A DNA stretch of 10,309 nt from Alphaproteobacteria bacterium (GTDB lineage Bacteria; Pseudomonadota; Alphaproteobacteria; Rickettsiales; UBA6187), in NCBI GenBank assembly GCA_024280585.1, contig JAJRPW010000080.1:1-10309 (forward strand). Direction: 5' to 3'. Below are positions 1-5,871 of this stretch, piece by piece; position 1 is the stretch's first letter, and each line of letters starts with the position of its first letter. A program made the position numbers and the translations under genes. Below the pieces are notes generated by a model, which was not told the DNA's origin, made no database searches, and was given only the letters and a program-made list of their open reading frames with translations.

Positions 1-662
1 GAAAGCGCCCCCGTCCGACCCAAATCAAAAGTACTTGCTAGTGCCGAAGGAAGTTCCGCCACAATACCGGCAAAAATGATTAAAGATATGCCATTACCTA
101 TACCACGCGCGGTAATTTGTTCACCAAGCCACATCAGAAATAATGTTCCGCCCACCAAAGTCGTTACAGTAGTGATGCGAAAAAACATACCCGGATCAAT
201 AACAACCTGACTCGAGCCACCGCTCATTCCTTCCAAACCGACAGCTATTCCAAACCCTTGAAATGCCGCGAGAACAACCGTTGCATAACGCGTATATTGC
301 GTGATTTTTCGCCTGCCCGCCTCACCGTCTTTTTTCAGACCTTCCATATGAGATGACACAACCGTCATCAATTGCATAATAATTGACGCGGTAATATAAG
401 GCATTATATTCAGCGCAAAAATGGTCATACGACCCAACGCACCACCTGAAAACATGTTAAACATGCCCAAAACACCGCCGGCATTTTGTCGCATTAACTG
501 GTCTAAAGCATTAGGATCAATATTGGGAAGAGGGATATAAGTCCCGACACGATATATGACCAAAGCCGCTAGCGTAAACCAAATACGCCTCTTCAGCTCT
601 TTAGCTTGACTAAAAACTCCCAGATTCACACTTGATGCTAATTTTTCTGCAGCAGATGACAT
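1..662 (-). CDS. secY: Protein translocase subunit SecY, N-terminal half (partial)
   Basis: SecY is the channel of the SecYEG translocon in the inner membrane. The first 220 codons are present; the left edge cuts the gene, which is usually about 440 residues. From the ATG at 662 the reading frame is open to the edge. Residues 27-46 (IWFTLAALVIYRVGTYIPLP) form the first membrane segment with its YRxGxxIPxP motif. The plug region and second segment follow (MFNMFSGGALGRMTIFALNI, MPYITASIIMQLM), then the cytosolic loop EGLKKDGEAGRRKITQYTRY. WLGEQITARGIGNGISLIIF marks a later segment. The ribosome site is poor: GAGAAG only two bases before the ATG. Adenylate kinase often follows, but it is outside the window. 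Confidence 0.97.
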   Translation of the reverse strand, partial: MSSAAEKLASSVNLGVFSQAKELKRRIWFTLAALVIYRVGTYIPLPNIDPNALDQLMRQNAGGVLGMFNMFSGGALGRMTIFALNIMPYITASIIMQLMTVVSSHMEGLKKDGEAGRRKITQYTRYATVVLAAFQGFGIAVGLEGMSGGSSQVVIDPGMFFRITTVTTLVGGTLFLMWLGEQITARGIGNGISLIIFAGIVAELPSALASTFDLGRTGAL

Positions 663-696
663 AACTTCTCTTTTTTACCTAAAAAAACCATTAAAA

Positions 697-1176
697 TTAA
701 GCAGCTTTTTCTTCCTTTGTCTTCGGCAAAGTAACTTTACCACCAGCCTTTTCAATCAAAGCAATCGCCGTTTTTGAGGCTGCATCAACTTCCAATTTCA
801 AGCTCGCTTTAATCACACCTTTACCTAAAATTTTTACCGGCAAGTGCATTTTCTTGATAATTCCAGCCTGATATAAAGACTCTCGGCTTATCACTTTGCT
901 TGCCGATATTTTCTTAGAGTCGACAAATCTTTGCAAATCACCAAGATTTATAACCTGAAATTCGACACGAAATTTATTAACAAAACCACGTTTTGGCACG
1001 CGTATATAGATCGGCATTTGGCCACCTTCAAAACCGTTGATAGAAGAACCAGCTCTTGATTTTTGTCCTTTATGACCTCTTCCGCAAGTCTTTCCTTTGC
1101 CAGAACCAATGCCACGTCCAACTCTTTTACGGTTTTTACGAGGGCATTGTTCATTTTGTAGTTCGTTTAACTTCAT
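697..1176 (-). CDS. rplO: 50S ribosomal protein L15
   Basis: L15 is a 50S protein that bridges several 23S rRNA domains. The product is 159 residues against 144 in E. coli, close to alphaproteobacterial versions. The N-terminal extension carries KNRKRVGRGIGSGKGKT followed by CGRGHKGQKSRAG, then INGFEGGQMPIYIRVPKRGF; this layout is a good alphaproteobacterial marker. Position 31 is Cys where Gly, Ala or Ser is common. The C-terminal domain has KILGKGVIKASLKLEVDAAS and KAGGKVTLPK before a short charged end. AAAGG supports the ATG. secY follows after 34 bases. Confidence 0.97.
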   Translation of the reverse strand: MKLNELQNEQCPRKNRKRVGRGIGSGKGKTCGRGHKGQKSRAGSSINGFEGGQMPIYIRVPKRGFVNKFRVEFQVINLGDLQRFVDSKKISASKVISRESLYQAGIIKKMHLPVKILGKGVIKASLKLEVDAASKTAIALIEKAGGKVTLPKTKEEKAA

Positions 1177-1245
1177 ATCATTTACCTTTAAAACTAAAGA
1201 AATTGTAAGTGTTTTATAAATTAAATAACGACAACGTAGGAAAAA
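1177..1245 (-). promoter_or_regulatory. rpmD-rplO gap with a very weak promoter candidate
   Basis: This 69-base AT-rich gap is unusual in an otherwise tightly packed operon. It contains TACAAT (1207-1202, five of six -10 positions) and TTGTCG (1234-1229, four of six -35 positions), but the spacing is 21 bases, too long for a good sigma70 promoter. AAAGG (1189-1185) eight bases before the ATG serves rplO. No terminator-like hairpin is visible. Confidence 0.2.
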
Positions 1246-1443
1246 CTAGGCCGCTTCTTCAATTTTCAGCAAGTGTTTAACCTTCTTAATCATACCACGC
1301 ACCGATGGAGTATCCTCCAGCTCACGACTGCGACGGATTTTATTCAAACCAAGACCAACCAGAGTTTGCTTCTGATCTTGAGGACGCCCAATCGCACTAG
1401 CAATTTGAGTAACTTTTATCGTTTTAGTCTTCTTTTTTGTCAT
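1246..1443 (-). CDS. rpmD: 50S ribosomal protein L30
   Basis: L30 is a small 50S surface protein that is missing from some bacteria. The product is 65 residues, slightly longer than the 59 of E. coli because of a Lys-rich start (MTKKKTKTIKVTQIASAIGR). The rest is family-typical: QTLVGLGLNKIRRSRELEDT and SVRGMIKKVKHLLKIEE. The ATG at 1443 lies inside rpsE, giving a 20-base overlap, so translation is probably coupled. The stop is TAG, and 69 bases separate it from rplO. Confidence 0.95.
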   Translation of the reverse strand: MTKKKTKTIKVTQIASAIGRPQDQKQTLVGLGLNKIRRSRELEDTPSVRGMIKKVKHLLKIEEAA

Positions 1444-2008
1444 CTTCTTTATCCTCAACTAAGGCACCTTCGCGCCTGCCAATAATATCACCAATTTTCA
1501 TACCGCGTTTTTCAGCAATTGCCCGCGGCGAACCTAATTTTTTAAATGCTTCAAAACAAGCTTTTACCATATTATGTGGGTTTTGGCTACCAATTGATTT
1601 TACAACAACATCATGCACACCCAAACTTTCAAATACAGCCCGCAAAGGCCCACCCGCAATAACTCCGGTACCGGCCGGAGCCGAACGAATATTTACCTTG
1701 CCAGCTCCAAAACGCCCCATAACATCATGATGCAAAGTGCGCCCCTCCTTTAAAGGAACGCGAACCATGTTTTTTTTCGCAGCCTCAACCGCCTTACGTT
1801 TTGCATCCATAACTTCCAAGCCGCTGCCAGAACCATATCCAACTCGCCCTTTACCATCACCTGCAACAACTAATGCAGAAAAGCCAAAACGCCGCCCACC
1901 TTTTACAACTTTTGAGACACGACGAATAGAAACCAGATGCTCAACTATATCCGATTGTGCATCATTATTTTCGTCTTTCTTCTTTTTATCGTACTTATTT
2001 TTAGCCAT
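1424..2008 (-). CDS. rpsE: 30S ribosomal protein S5
   Basis: S5 helps form the mRNA entry tunnel and takes part in decoding accuracy. Its N-terminal loop is where spectinomycin resistance arises. The product is 194 residues against 167 in E. coli, with a charged N-terminal lead (about residues 1-20, Lys/Asp/Asn-rich) and an acidic tail ending EDKEDDKKED. The core has VSKVVKGGRRFGFSALVVAG, RVPLKEGRTLHHDVMGRFGA, GTGVIAGGPLRAVFESLGV and SQNPHNMVKACFEAF. Residues 57-66 read GYGSGSGLEV where most bacteria have GxGxGKAxEV. AGG precedes the ATG by a few bases. The 3' end overlaps rpmD by 20 bases. Confidence 0.97.
   Translation of the reverse strand: MAKNKYDKKKKDENNDAQSDIVEHLVSIRRVSKVVKGGRRFGFSALVVAGDGKGRVGYGSGSGLEVMDAKRKAVEAAKKNMVRVPLKEGRTLHHDVMGRFGAGKVNIRSAPAGTGVIAGGPLRAVFESLGVHDVVVKSIGSQNPHNMVKACFEAFKKLGSPRAIAEKRGMKIGDIIGRREGALVEDKEDDKKED
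1453..1456 (-). promoter_or_regulatory. Ribosome binding site deciding the rpmD start
   Basis: GAGG on the minus strand lies nine bases before the ATG at 1443, within the rpsE acidic tail codons. A TTG at 1458 lies upstream of this site and is rejected. Confidence 0.5.
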
Positions 2009-2029
2009 AACCTACCTAAATTTTTTAAC

Positions 2030-2374
2030 CTAGAATTTCAAACCATTTTCACGCGCCGCTTCGGCCAAAGCCTTAACACGCCCATGATATAAATAACCAC
2101 CACGGTCAAAAACAACTTCTGTAATTTTTTTAGCCTTTCCAGCTTTCGCAATCAAAGCCCCAACATTCTTTGCTGCTTCAACATTCGAACCACATTTAGC
2201 TTTAGCAACTTTAGACGAGGCGGAAGCAATAGTAATCCCCTTTTCGTCATCGATTAGCTGCGCATAAATATGTTGATTAGAGCGAAAAACCGACAGTCTT
2301 ACACGCCCTGATCTATTTCTCTTCCGAAGAGCACTACGTACTCTAAATTTACGTTTTAATAATGCATTTGCCAT
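2030..2374 (-). CDS. rplR: 50S ribosomal protein L18
   Basis: L18 binds 5S rRNA together with L5 in the central protuberance. The product is 114 residues, close to the family norm of about 117. It shows a basic N-terminus, then RVRLSVFRSNQHIYAQLIDD, GITIASASSKV, VGALIAKAGKAKKITEVVFD and the C-terminal signature RGGYLYHGRVKALAEAARE ending NGLKF. The ribosome site AGGT overlaps the rplF TAG stop. Its own TAG stop is 21 bases before the rpsE ATG. Confidence 0.96.
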   Translation of the reverse strand: MANALLKRKFRVRSALRKRNRSGRVRLSVFRSNQHIYAQLIDDEKGITIASASSKVAKAKCGSNVEAAKNVGALIAKAGKAKKITEVVFDRGGYLYHGRVKALAEAARENGLKF

Positions 2375-2382
2375 AATTTTAC

Positions 2383-2952
2383 CTATTTTTTCTTACCTTC
2401 TTTACGACGGACTTTAGTTCCCTCAATGTAAATACCCTTACCTTTATAAGGCTCAACCGGACGAAGTTTTATCAACTCCCCCGCAATTTGTCCAACCTTT
2501 TGCTTATCAGCCCCTGAAATAACCACCAAAGTCGGTTTCTCACATTTTACTGTAATACCAGCAGGTAAGGCATATTTAATATCATGACTATAGCCCAGGG
2601 ATAAAGTTAAAACCTTGCCGTCGGTTTGTGTACGATAACCAACACCAAATATCGTCAATCTAATATTAAAACCCTCAGAAACACCCTTAACCATATTGTT
2701 AAGATTACTTCTAACCGTTCCCCACATTGCACGCGCTTGCTGCGAATCATTAGACGGCGCTATCAAAATTTTTGCCAAAGCTGCTCCGCCCTCGGAAGAT
2801 TCATCAGAAGCTTCTTCATAAGTAACTTTCACATCACCCGTGATAGTAGCTTTCAACTCGCCAAGCTTACCTTTTATAATAATTTCTTTTTCTACTATTT
2901 CGACCTGCACATCCTTTGGAACTGCAACAGGTAACTTACCTACTCGTGACAT
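2383..2952 (-). CDS. rplF: 50S ribosomal protein L6
   Basis: L6 binds near the sarcin-ricin loop and factor-binding site of the 50S. The product is 189 residues, about 12 more than in E. coli. It starts MSRVGKLPVAVPKDVQVEI, with QARAMWGTVRSNLNNMVKGV and FGVGYRTQTDGKVLTLSLGY in the middle, SGADKQKVGQIAGELIKLRP and EPYKGKGIYIEG toward the end, and RRKEGKKK at the C-terminus. The extra length is mainly an acidic stretch at about residues 46-57 (EEASDESSEGGA) between two strands of the first domain. GGAG fused to the rpsH stop (TAGGAG) lies six bases before the ATG. Confidence 0.97.
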   Translation of the reverse strand: MSRVGKLPVAVPKDVQVEIVEKEIIIKGKLGELKATITGDVKVTYEEASDESSEGGAALAKILIAPSNDSQQARAMWGTVRSNLNNMVKGVSEGFNIRLTIFGVGYRTQTDGKVLTLSLGYSHDIKYALPAGITVKCEKPTLVVISGADKQKVGQIAGELIKLRPVEPYKGKGIYIEGTKVRRKEGKKK

Positions 2953-2961
2953 TTTAAACTC

Positions 2962-3360
2962 CTAAAATACTATACAGATTACTTCACCGCCAACATTCAA
3001 CCGACGCGCATCAAAATCTGATAAAACACCTCTTGATGTAGATATAATCGCAATACCCAAGCCATTATAAATTTTTGGTAAATCAGAAATTTTTGAATAA
3101 TTTCTACAACCTGGTGTCGACTCTTTTTTAATTTCCTTAATGACCGGCTCACCATCCATATATTTAAGCTCTATAATAAGCTCAGGCTTGCCATCTTTAT
3201 TCTCAACTTTACTATACTCTCTAATATAACCTTCTTTTTTCAAAACTTCCAAAACCGCAGCACGAAATTTTGAATAAGGCGAGCTTATAGTAAACAGCCC
3301 GCGCCGCTGTCCATTGCGAATTCTAGTTAACATATCTGCTATAGGGTCCGTCATCGTCAT
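2962..3360 (-). CDS. rpsH: 30S ribosomal protein S8
   Basis: S8 binds the central domain of 16S rRNA and in E. coli also represses the spc operon. The product is 132 residues, as expected. It starts MTMTDPIADMLTRIRNGQ, with VLEVLKKEGYIREYSKVENK in the N-terminal half. The C-terminal signature is GLGIAIISTSRGVLSDFDAR followed by RLNVGGEVICIVF; the family usually has STSxGxxTDxxAR, so Leu-Ser here in place of the usual Met-Thr/Ser-Asp context is mild variation. Of two near ATGs, the first (3360) is chosen because AGGA lies seven bases before it and the family start is MxMxDP. Confidence 0.97.
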   Translation of the reverse strand: MTMTDPIADMLTRIRNGQRRGLFTISSPYSKFRAAVLEVLKKEGYIREYSKVENKDGKPELIIELKYMDGEPVIKEIKKESTPGCRNYSKISDLPKIYNGLGIAIISTSRGVLSDFDARRLNVGGEVICIVF

Positions 3361-3369
3361 AATATTTTC

Positions 3370-3675
3370 CTACCAACTTGATTTTGTTACGCCAGGAATC
3401 ATGCCGAAAGCTGCAAGCTCCCTAAGCGCAATACGTGACATTTTAAACTTACGATAAAAACCACGAGGACGCCCAGTCACCTGACAACGATTGCGCTGTC
3501 TGGCTTTCGAACTATTACGAGGTAATTTATTTAACTGCAATTGCGCTTCAAAACGTTCTTCAAGCGAAATGCTTTTATTCATGATAATAGCCTTCAACTC
3601 CTTGCGCTTCTCAGCGTATTTTTTAACTATACGCGTTCTTTTTAAATCCCTTTGAACCATGCTGACTTTTGCCAT
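3370..3675 (-). CDS. rpsN: 30S ribosomal protein S14, zinc-free type
   Basis: S14 is a 30S head protein. The product is 101 residues, the length of the long zinc-free form, and it lacks the paired CxxC motifs of the short zinc-binding form; there is only one cysteine. It has IMNKSISLEERFEAQLQLNK, then LPRNSSKARQRNRCQVTGRP and the C-terminal RGFYRKFKMSRIALRELAAF ending PGVTKSSW. AGGA lies about nine bases before the ATG. The TAG stop is fused to the ribosome site of rpsH. Confidence 0.97.
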   Translation of the reverse strand: MAKVSMVQRDLKRTRIVKKYAEKRKELKAIIMNKSISLEERFEAQLQLNKLPRNSSKARQRNRCQVTGRPRGFYRKFKMSRIALRELAAFGMIPGVTKSSW

Positions 3676-3689
3676 ATAAAATATTCCTG

Positions 3690-4232
3690 CTAATTAAAAA
3701 ATGGTAGATTAAACAATTTTAAAAGTTCTTTGGCTTCATTATCATTACTTGCAGTCGTTGTAATATTAATATCCATCCCGCGAACTTTATCAATTTTATC
3801 ATATTCAATTTCAGGAAAAACAATCTGCTCTTTCAAACCGAAAGAATAATTACCGTTCCCATCAAAACCCTTGCCGGAAAGCCCTCTAAAATCTCTAACG
3901 CGAGGAAGCGCCATATTTACAAGTCTTTCAATAAATTCATATGCCCGATCACCGCGCAATGTTACTTTACAACCAACCGCCTGACCTTCTCTTAACTTGA
4001 ACCCGGCTATAGATTTACGGGATTTTGTAACTAACGGTTTCTGCCCGGAAATCGTGGCCATATCAGCAATAGCGTAGTTAATAACCTTAGAATCCGCAGC
4101 GGCTTCACCCACTCCCATATTTAAAGTAACTTTCGTTATCTTTGGAATTTGCATAGGATTTTTGTAATTAAACTTACCTTGCAAGTCCTTCTTAATTTTA
4201 TCATTATATAATTTATATAAATTAGCTGCCAT
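3690..4232 (-). CDS. rplE: 50S ribosomal protein L5
   Basis: L5 binds 5S rRNA in the central protuberance and contacts P-site tRNA. The product is 180 residues, matching the usual 178-185. It shows NPMQIPKITKVTLNMGVGEA near residues 25-44, then GQKPLVTKSRKSIAGFKLRE, GCKVTLRGDRAYEFIERL, the DFRGLSGKGFDGNGNYSFGL block and QIVFPEIEYD. AGGA at 4245-4242 overlaps the rplX stop. In E. coli S8 represses the spc operon by binding this region of mRNA. I cannot identify that fold here by eye. The stop is TAG. Confidence 0.97.
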   Translation of the reverse strand: MAANLYKLYNDKIKKDLQGKFNYKNPMQIPKITKVTLNMGVGEAAADSKVINYAIADMATISGQKPLVTKSRKSIAGFKLREGQAVGCKVTLRGDRAYEFIERLVNMALPRVRDFRGLSGKGFDGNGNYSFGLKEQIVFPEIEYDKIDKVRGMDINITTTASNDNEAKELLKLFNLPFFN

Positions 4233-4243
4233 AATTTTTATTC

Positions 4244-4576
4244 CTAATTATCAATCACTTCACCAGATTTTTTAGCAAACCTTACTTTTTTACCATCTTT
4301 TAAAAATTTTACACCCGTCTTTGTTGCCGTTGCTTTTTTCTCTTTGGGATCCAAATGAGAAACATTTGAAACATGCAAGGATAGCTCACTTTCAACAATT
4401 CCACCAGGGCCAGCCACACCCGCTTTTACATGGCGTTTTACAACATTAACGCCTGTAACGCGAACTCTCTTTTTAGCCGGAATAACTTCGATCACTTCTC
4501 CGGACTTACCCTTATCTTTTCCAGCGATTACAATTACTTTATCGCCTTTCTTAATCTTTAACTTTACTGCCGTCAT
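4244..4576 (-). CDS. rplX: 50S ribosomal protein L24
   Basis: L24 is one of the two initiators of 50S assembly and sits near the tunnel exit. The product is 110 residues, slightly above the 104 of E. coli. The KOW motif lies at about residues 9-30 (KKGDKVIVIAGKDKGKSGEV), followed by VNVVKRHVKAG and GGIVESELSLHVSNV with the conserved SNV. A basic region (KEKKATATKTGVKF) and RFAKKSGEVID close the protein. GGAGG eight bases before the ATG is strong. Its TAG stop begins the ribosome site of rplE (TAGGAA). Confidence 0.96.
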   Translation of the reverse strand: MTAVKLKIKKGDKVIVIAGKDKGKSGEVIEVIPAKKRVRVTGVNVVKRHVKAGVAGPGGIVESELSLHVSNVSHLDPKEKKATATKTGVKFLKDGKKVRFAKKSGEVIDN

Positions 4577-4945
4577 TTACAATACCTCCGGAGCTAATGA
4601 TACAATTTTCATAAACCCGACACTTCTCAACTCCCTGGTAACAGGGCCAAAAATACGCGTTCCAATCGGCTCTTTTTGTTCATTAATTAATACACATGCA
4701 TTCACATCAAAACGTATACCACTGCCATCTGGTCTATAAATTTCTTTCGCCGTTCTAACGATAACAGCACGTTTTACATCACCTTTTTTTACCTTACCGC
4801 GAGGTATCGCTTTTTTCACCGATACCACGATAATATCACCAACAGATGCCGTTCTCCTTTTGGAACCACCCAACACCTTAATACATTGAACCAACTGTGC
4901 GCCTGAATTATCTGCCACAACTAGCTTTGACTGCATCTGTATCAT
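4577..4945 (-). CDS. rplN: 50S ribosomal protein L14
   Basis: L14 lies at the subunit interface and is the docking site of the silencing factor RsfS. The product is 122 residues from the ATG at 4945, exactly the usual family length. It starts MIQMQSKLVVADNSGAQLVQ and shows the signature of GSKRRTASVGDIIVVSVKKA, GKVKKGDVKRAVIVRTAKEI, FDVNACVLIN and GTRIFGPVTRELR. Upstream in-frame sequence is not L14-like. It is the first gene of the spc operon. The TAA stop directly abuts the rplX ATG, and GGAGG (4589-4585) near its 3' end serves rplX. Confidence 0.97.
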   Translation of the reverse strand: MIQMQSKLVVADNSGAQLVQCIKVLGGSKRRTASVGDIIVVSVKKAIPRGKVKKGDVKRAVIVRTAKEIYRPDGSGIRFDVNACVLINEQKEPIGTRIFGPVTRELRSVGFMKIVSLAPEVL

Positions 4946-5021
4946 AATTAAAACCCTTAATACTTCATTCAAATTAATTTCTATGAGCCACATAAAATTT
5001 GCAACAACTCACTTATATTTA
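4946..5021 (-). other. Gap at the S10/spc operon boundary
   Basis: This 76-base AT-rich gap is the longest between genes in the window and sits where E. coli has its spc promoter. On the minus strand there is a poor promoter-like pair, TTGTTG (5007-5002) and TAGAAA (4983-4978) 18 bases apart. A weak TTAAT/ATTAA inverted repeat lies near the rplN ribosome site. There is no terminator-like GC stem with a U tract, so read-through from rpsQ is expected. I see no open reading frame with a plausible start here. Confidence 0.35.
4954..4958 (-). promoter_or_regulatory. Ribosome binding site deciding the rplN start
   Basis: AAGGG on the minus strand lies eight bases before the ATG at 4945. An in-frame start 16 codons upstream would give an N-terminus foreign to L14. 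Confidence 0.6.
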
Positions 5022-5258
5022 TTATGCCGCTTCTGCAACGACTTCCCACTTCTTTGTTTTAGAAATCGGCTTGCATTCGCTAATTTTAACGATATCACCA
5101 ATCTTGTAGATATTATTCTCATCATGAGCAGAATAATTCTTACTCACAGTAACAATTTTTTTATAGACAGGATGGGGCACCCGGCGTTCAACCTTTACAG
5201 TAATCGTTTTATTAGCTCTATCGCCAACTACTACGCCTCGCAATACACGTTTAGGCAT
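5022..5258 (-). CDS. rpsQ: 30S ribosomal protein S17
   Basis: S17 is an OB-fold protein that binds 16S rRNA early in 30S assembly. The product is 78 residues, within the family range of about 76-85. It begins MPKRVLRGVVVGDRANKTIT and has VKVERRVPHPVYKKIV, then the signature NYSAHDENNIYKIGDIVKI and ISKTKKWEVV. The ATG at 5258 is set by the family start MPKRVLxGVVV and by a strong AAGGAGA. It is the last gene of the classical S10 operon. A 76-base gap separates it from rplN. Confidence 0.97.
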   Translation of the reverse strand: MPKRVLRGVVVGDRANKTITVKVERRVPHPVYKKIVTVSKNYSAHDENNIYKIGDIVKISECKPISKTKKWEVVAEAA

Positions 5259-5451
5259 TTTTTTTCTCCTTTTGATCACCTAGCACAGTCAAAACACGAG
5301 CAACCGCGCGCCTTACTTCTCTTATTCTGCTAGTTTTTTCCAATTCACCACTAACCTTCTGAAAACGAAGGTTAAAAGCTTCTTTTTTTAAATTCAGAAG
5401 AAGCTCTTTTAGCTGATCTTCTGTTTTTCCACGAATTTCCGAAATTTTCAT
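5251..5451 (-). CDS. rpmC: 50S ribosomal protein L29
   Basis: L29 is a small helical hairpin protein beside the tunnel exit, next to L23. The product is 66 residues, as in most bacteria. It starts MKISEIRGKTEDQLKELL and carries LKKEAFNLRFQKVSGELEKT, then the RIREVRRAVARVLTVL helix. GAGGA at 5463-5459 lies seven bases before the ATG, within the end of rplP. The last codons overlap the start of rpsQ by eight bases (ATGCCTAA). Confidence 0.96.
   Translation of the reverse strand: MKISEIRGKTEDQLKELLLNLKKEAFNLRFQKVSGELEKTSRIREVRRAVARVLTVLGDQKEKKNA
5265..5271 (-). promoter_or_regulatory. Ribosome binding site deciding the rpsQ start
   Basis: AAGGAGA on the minus strand lies six bases before the ATG at 5258, within the end of rpmC. 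A GTG seven codons earlier (5279) would include this site in the coding region and is rejected. Confidence 0.75.
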
Positions 5452-5871
5452 CTAATCGTCCTCACCAACTCTTTTCACAAATTTAACCGCTATAGGCAAT
5501 TTTGCGCCAGCTTTTTTAAAAGCACCAACTGCCACTTCTTCAGGTACACCATCAAGCTCGAACATAATTCTGCCTGGCTTAACCCTGGCAATCCAAAATT
5601 CCGGAGTTCCCTTACCTTTACCCATACGCACTTCTGCAGGTTTGGCAGAAACCGGAATATCAGGAAAAACTCTGACCCATAATTTACCAGCTCTTTTTAC
5701 ATGACGTTGAATAGCACGCCTTACAGCCTCAATTTGTCGCGCCGTAATTCTTCCCGGCTCCAAGGCCTTCAAGCCATATTGCGCAAAATTCAAGTCAGTA
5801 CCGCCCTTGGCAAGCCCATGAATACGCCCTTTATGCGCCTTACGGAATTTAGTTTTTTTAGGTTGTAACAT
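5452..5871 (-). CDS. rplP: 50S ribosomal protein L16
   Basis: L16 is a late-assembly 50S protein near the A site and the 5S rRNA. The product is 139 residues against 136 in E. coli. It begins MLQPKKTKFRKAHKGR and has the block QIEAVRRAIQRHVKRAGKLW, then FPDIPVSAKPAEVRMGKGKG and RIMFELDGV. The arginine in VRMGKGKG corresponds to the one hydroxylated by RoxA (YcfD) in E. coli; whether it is modified here is unknown. The ATG shares a base with the rpsC stop. The TAG stop directly abuts the rpmC ATG (TAGATG). Confidence 0.97.
   Translation of the reverse strand: MLQPKKTKFRKAHKGRIHGLAKGGTDLNFAQYGLKALEPGRITARQIEAVRRAIQRHVKRAGKLWVRVFPDIPVSAKPAEVRMGKGKGTPEFWIARVKPGRIMFELDGVPEEVAVGAFKKAGAKLPIAVKFVKRVGEDD

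Noticed and set aside
4946..4993. Upstream in-frame start giving L14 a 16-residue extension
   Set aside because: L14 is almost invariant at 122 residues starting MIQMQ, and AAGGG lies just before the 4945 ATG.
5259..5279. GTG start giving S17 an N-terminal MIKRRKK
   Set aside because: The extension includes the strong AAGGAGA site, and the family begins at MPKRVL.
4983..5333. Plus-strand open frame opposite rpsQ and reaching into the rpsQ-rplN gap
   Set aside because: Its translation follows the complement of rpsQ and rpmC; no independent family features.
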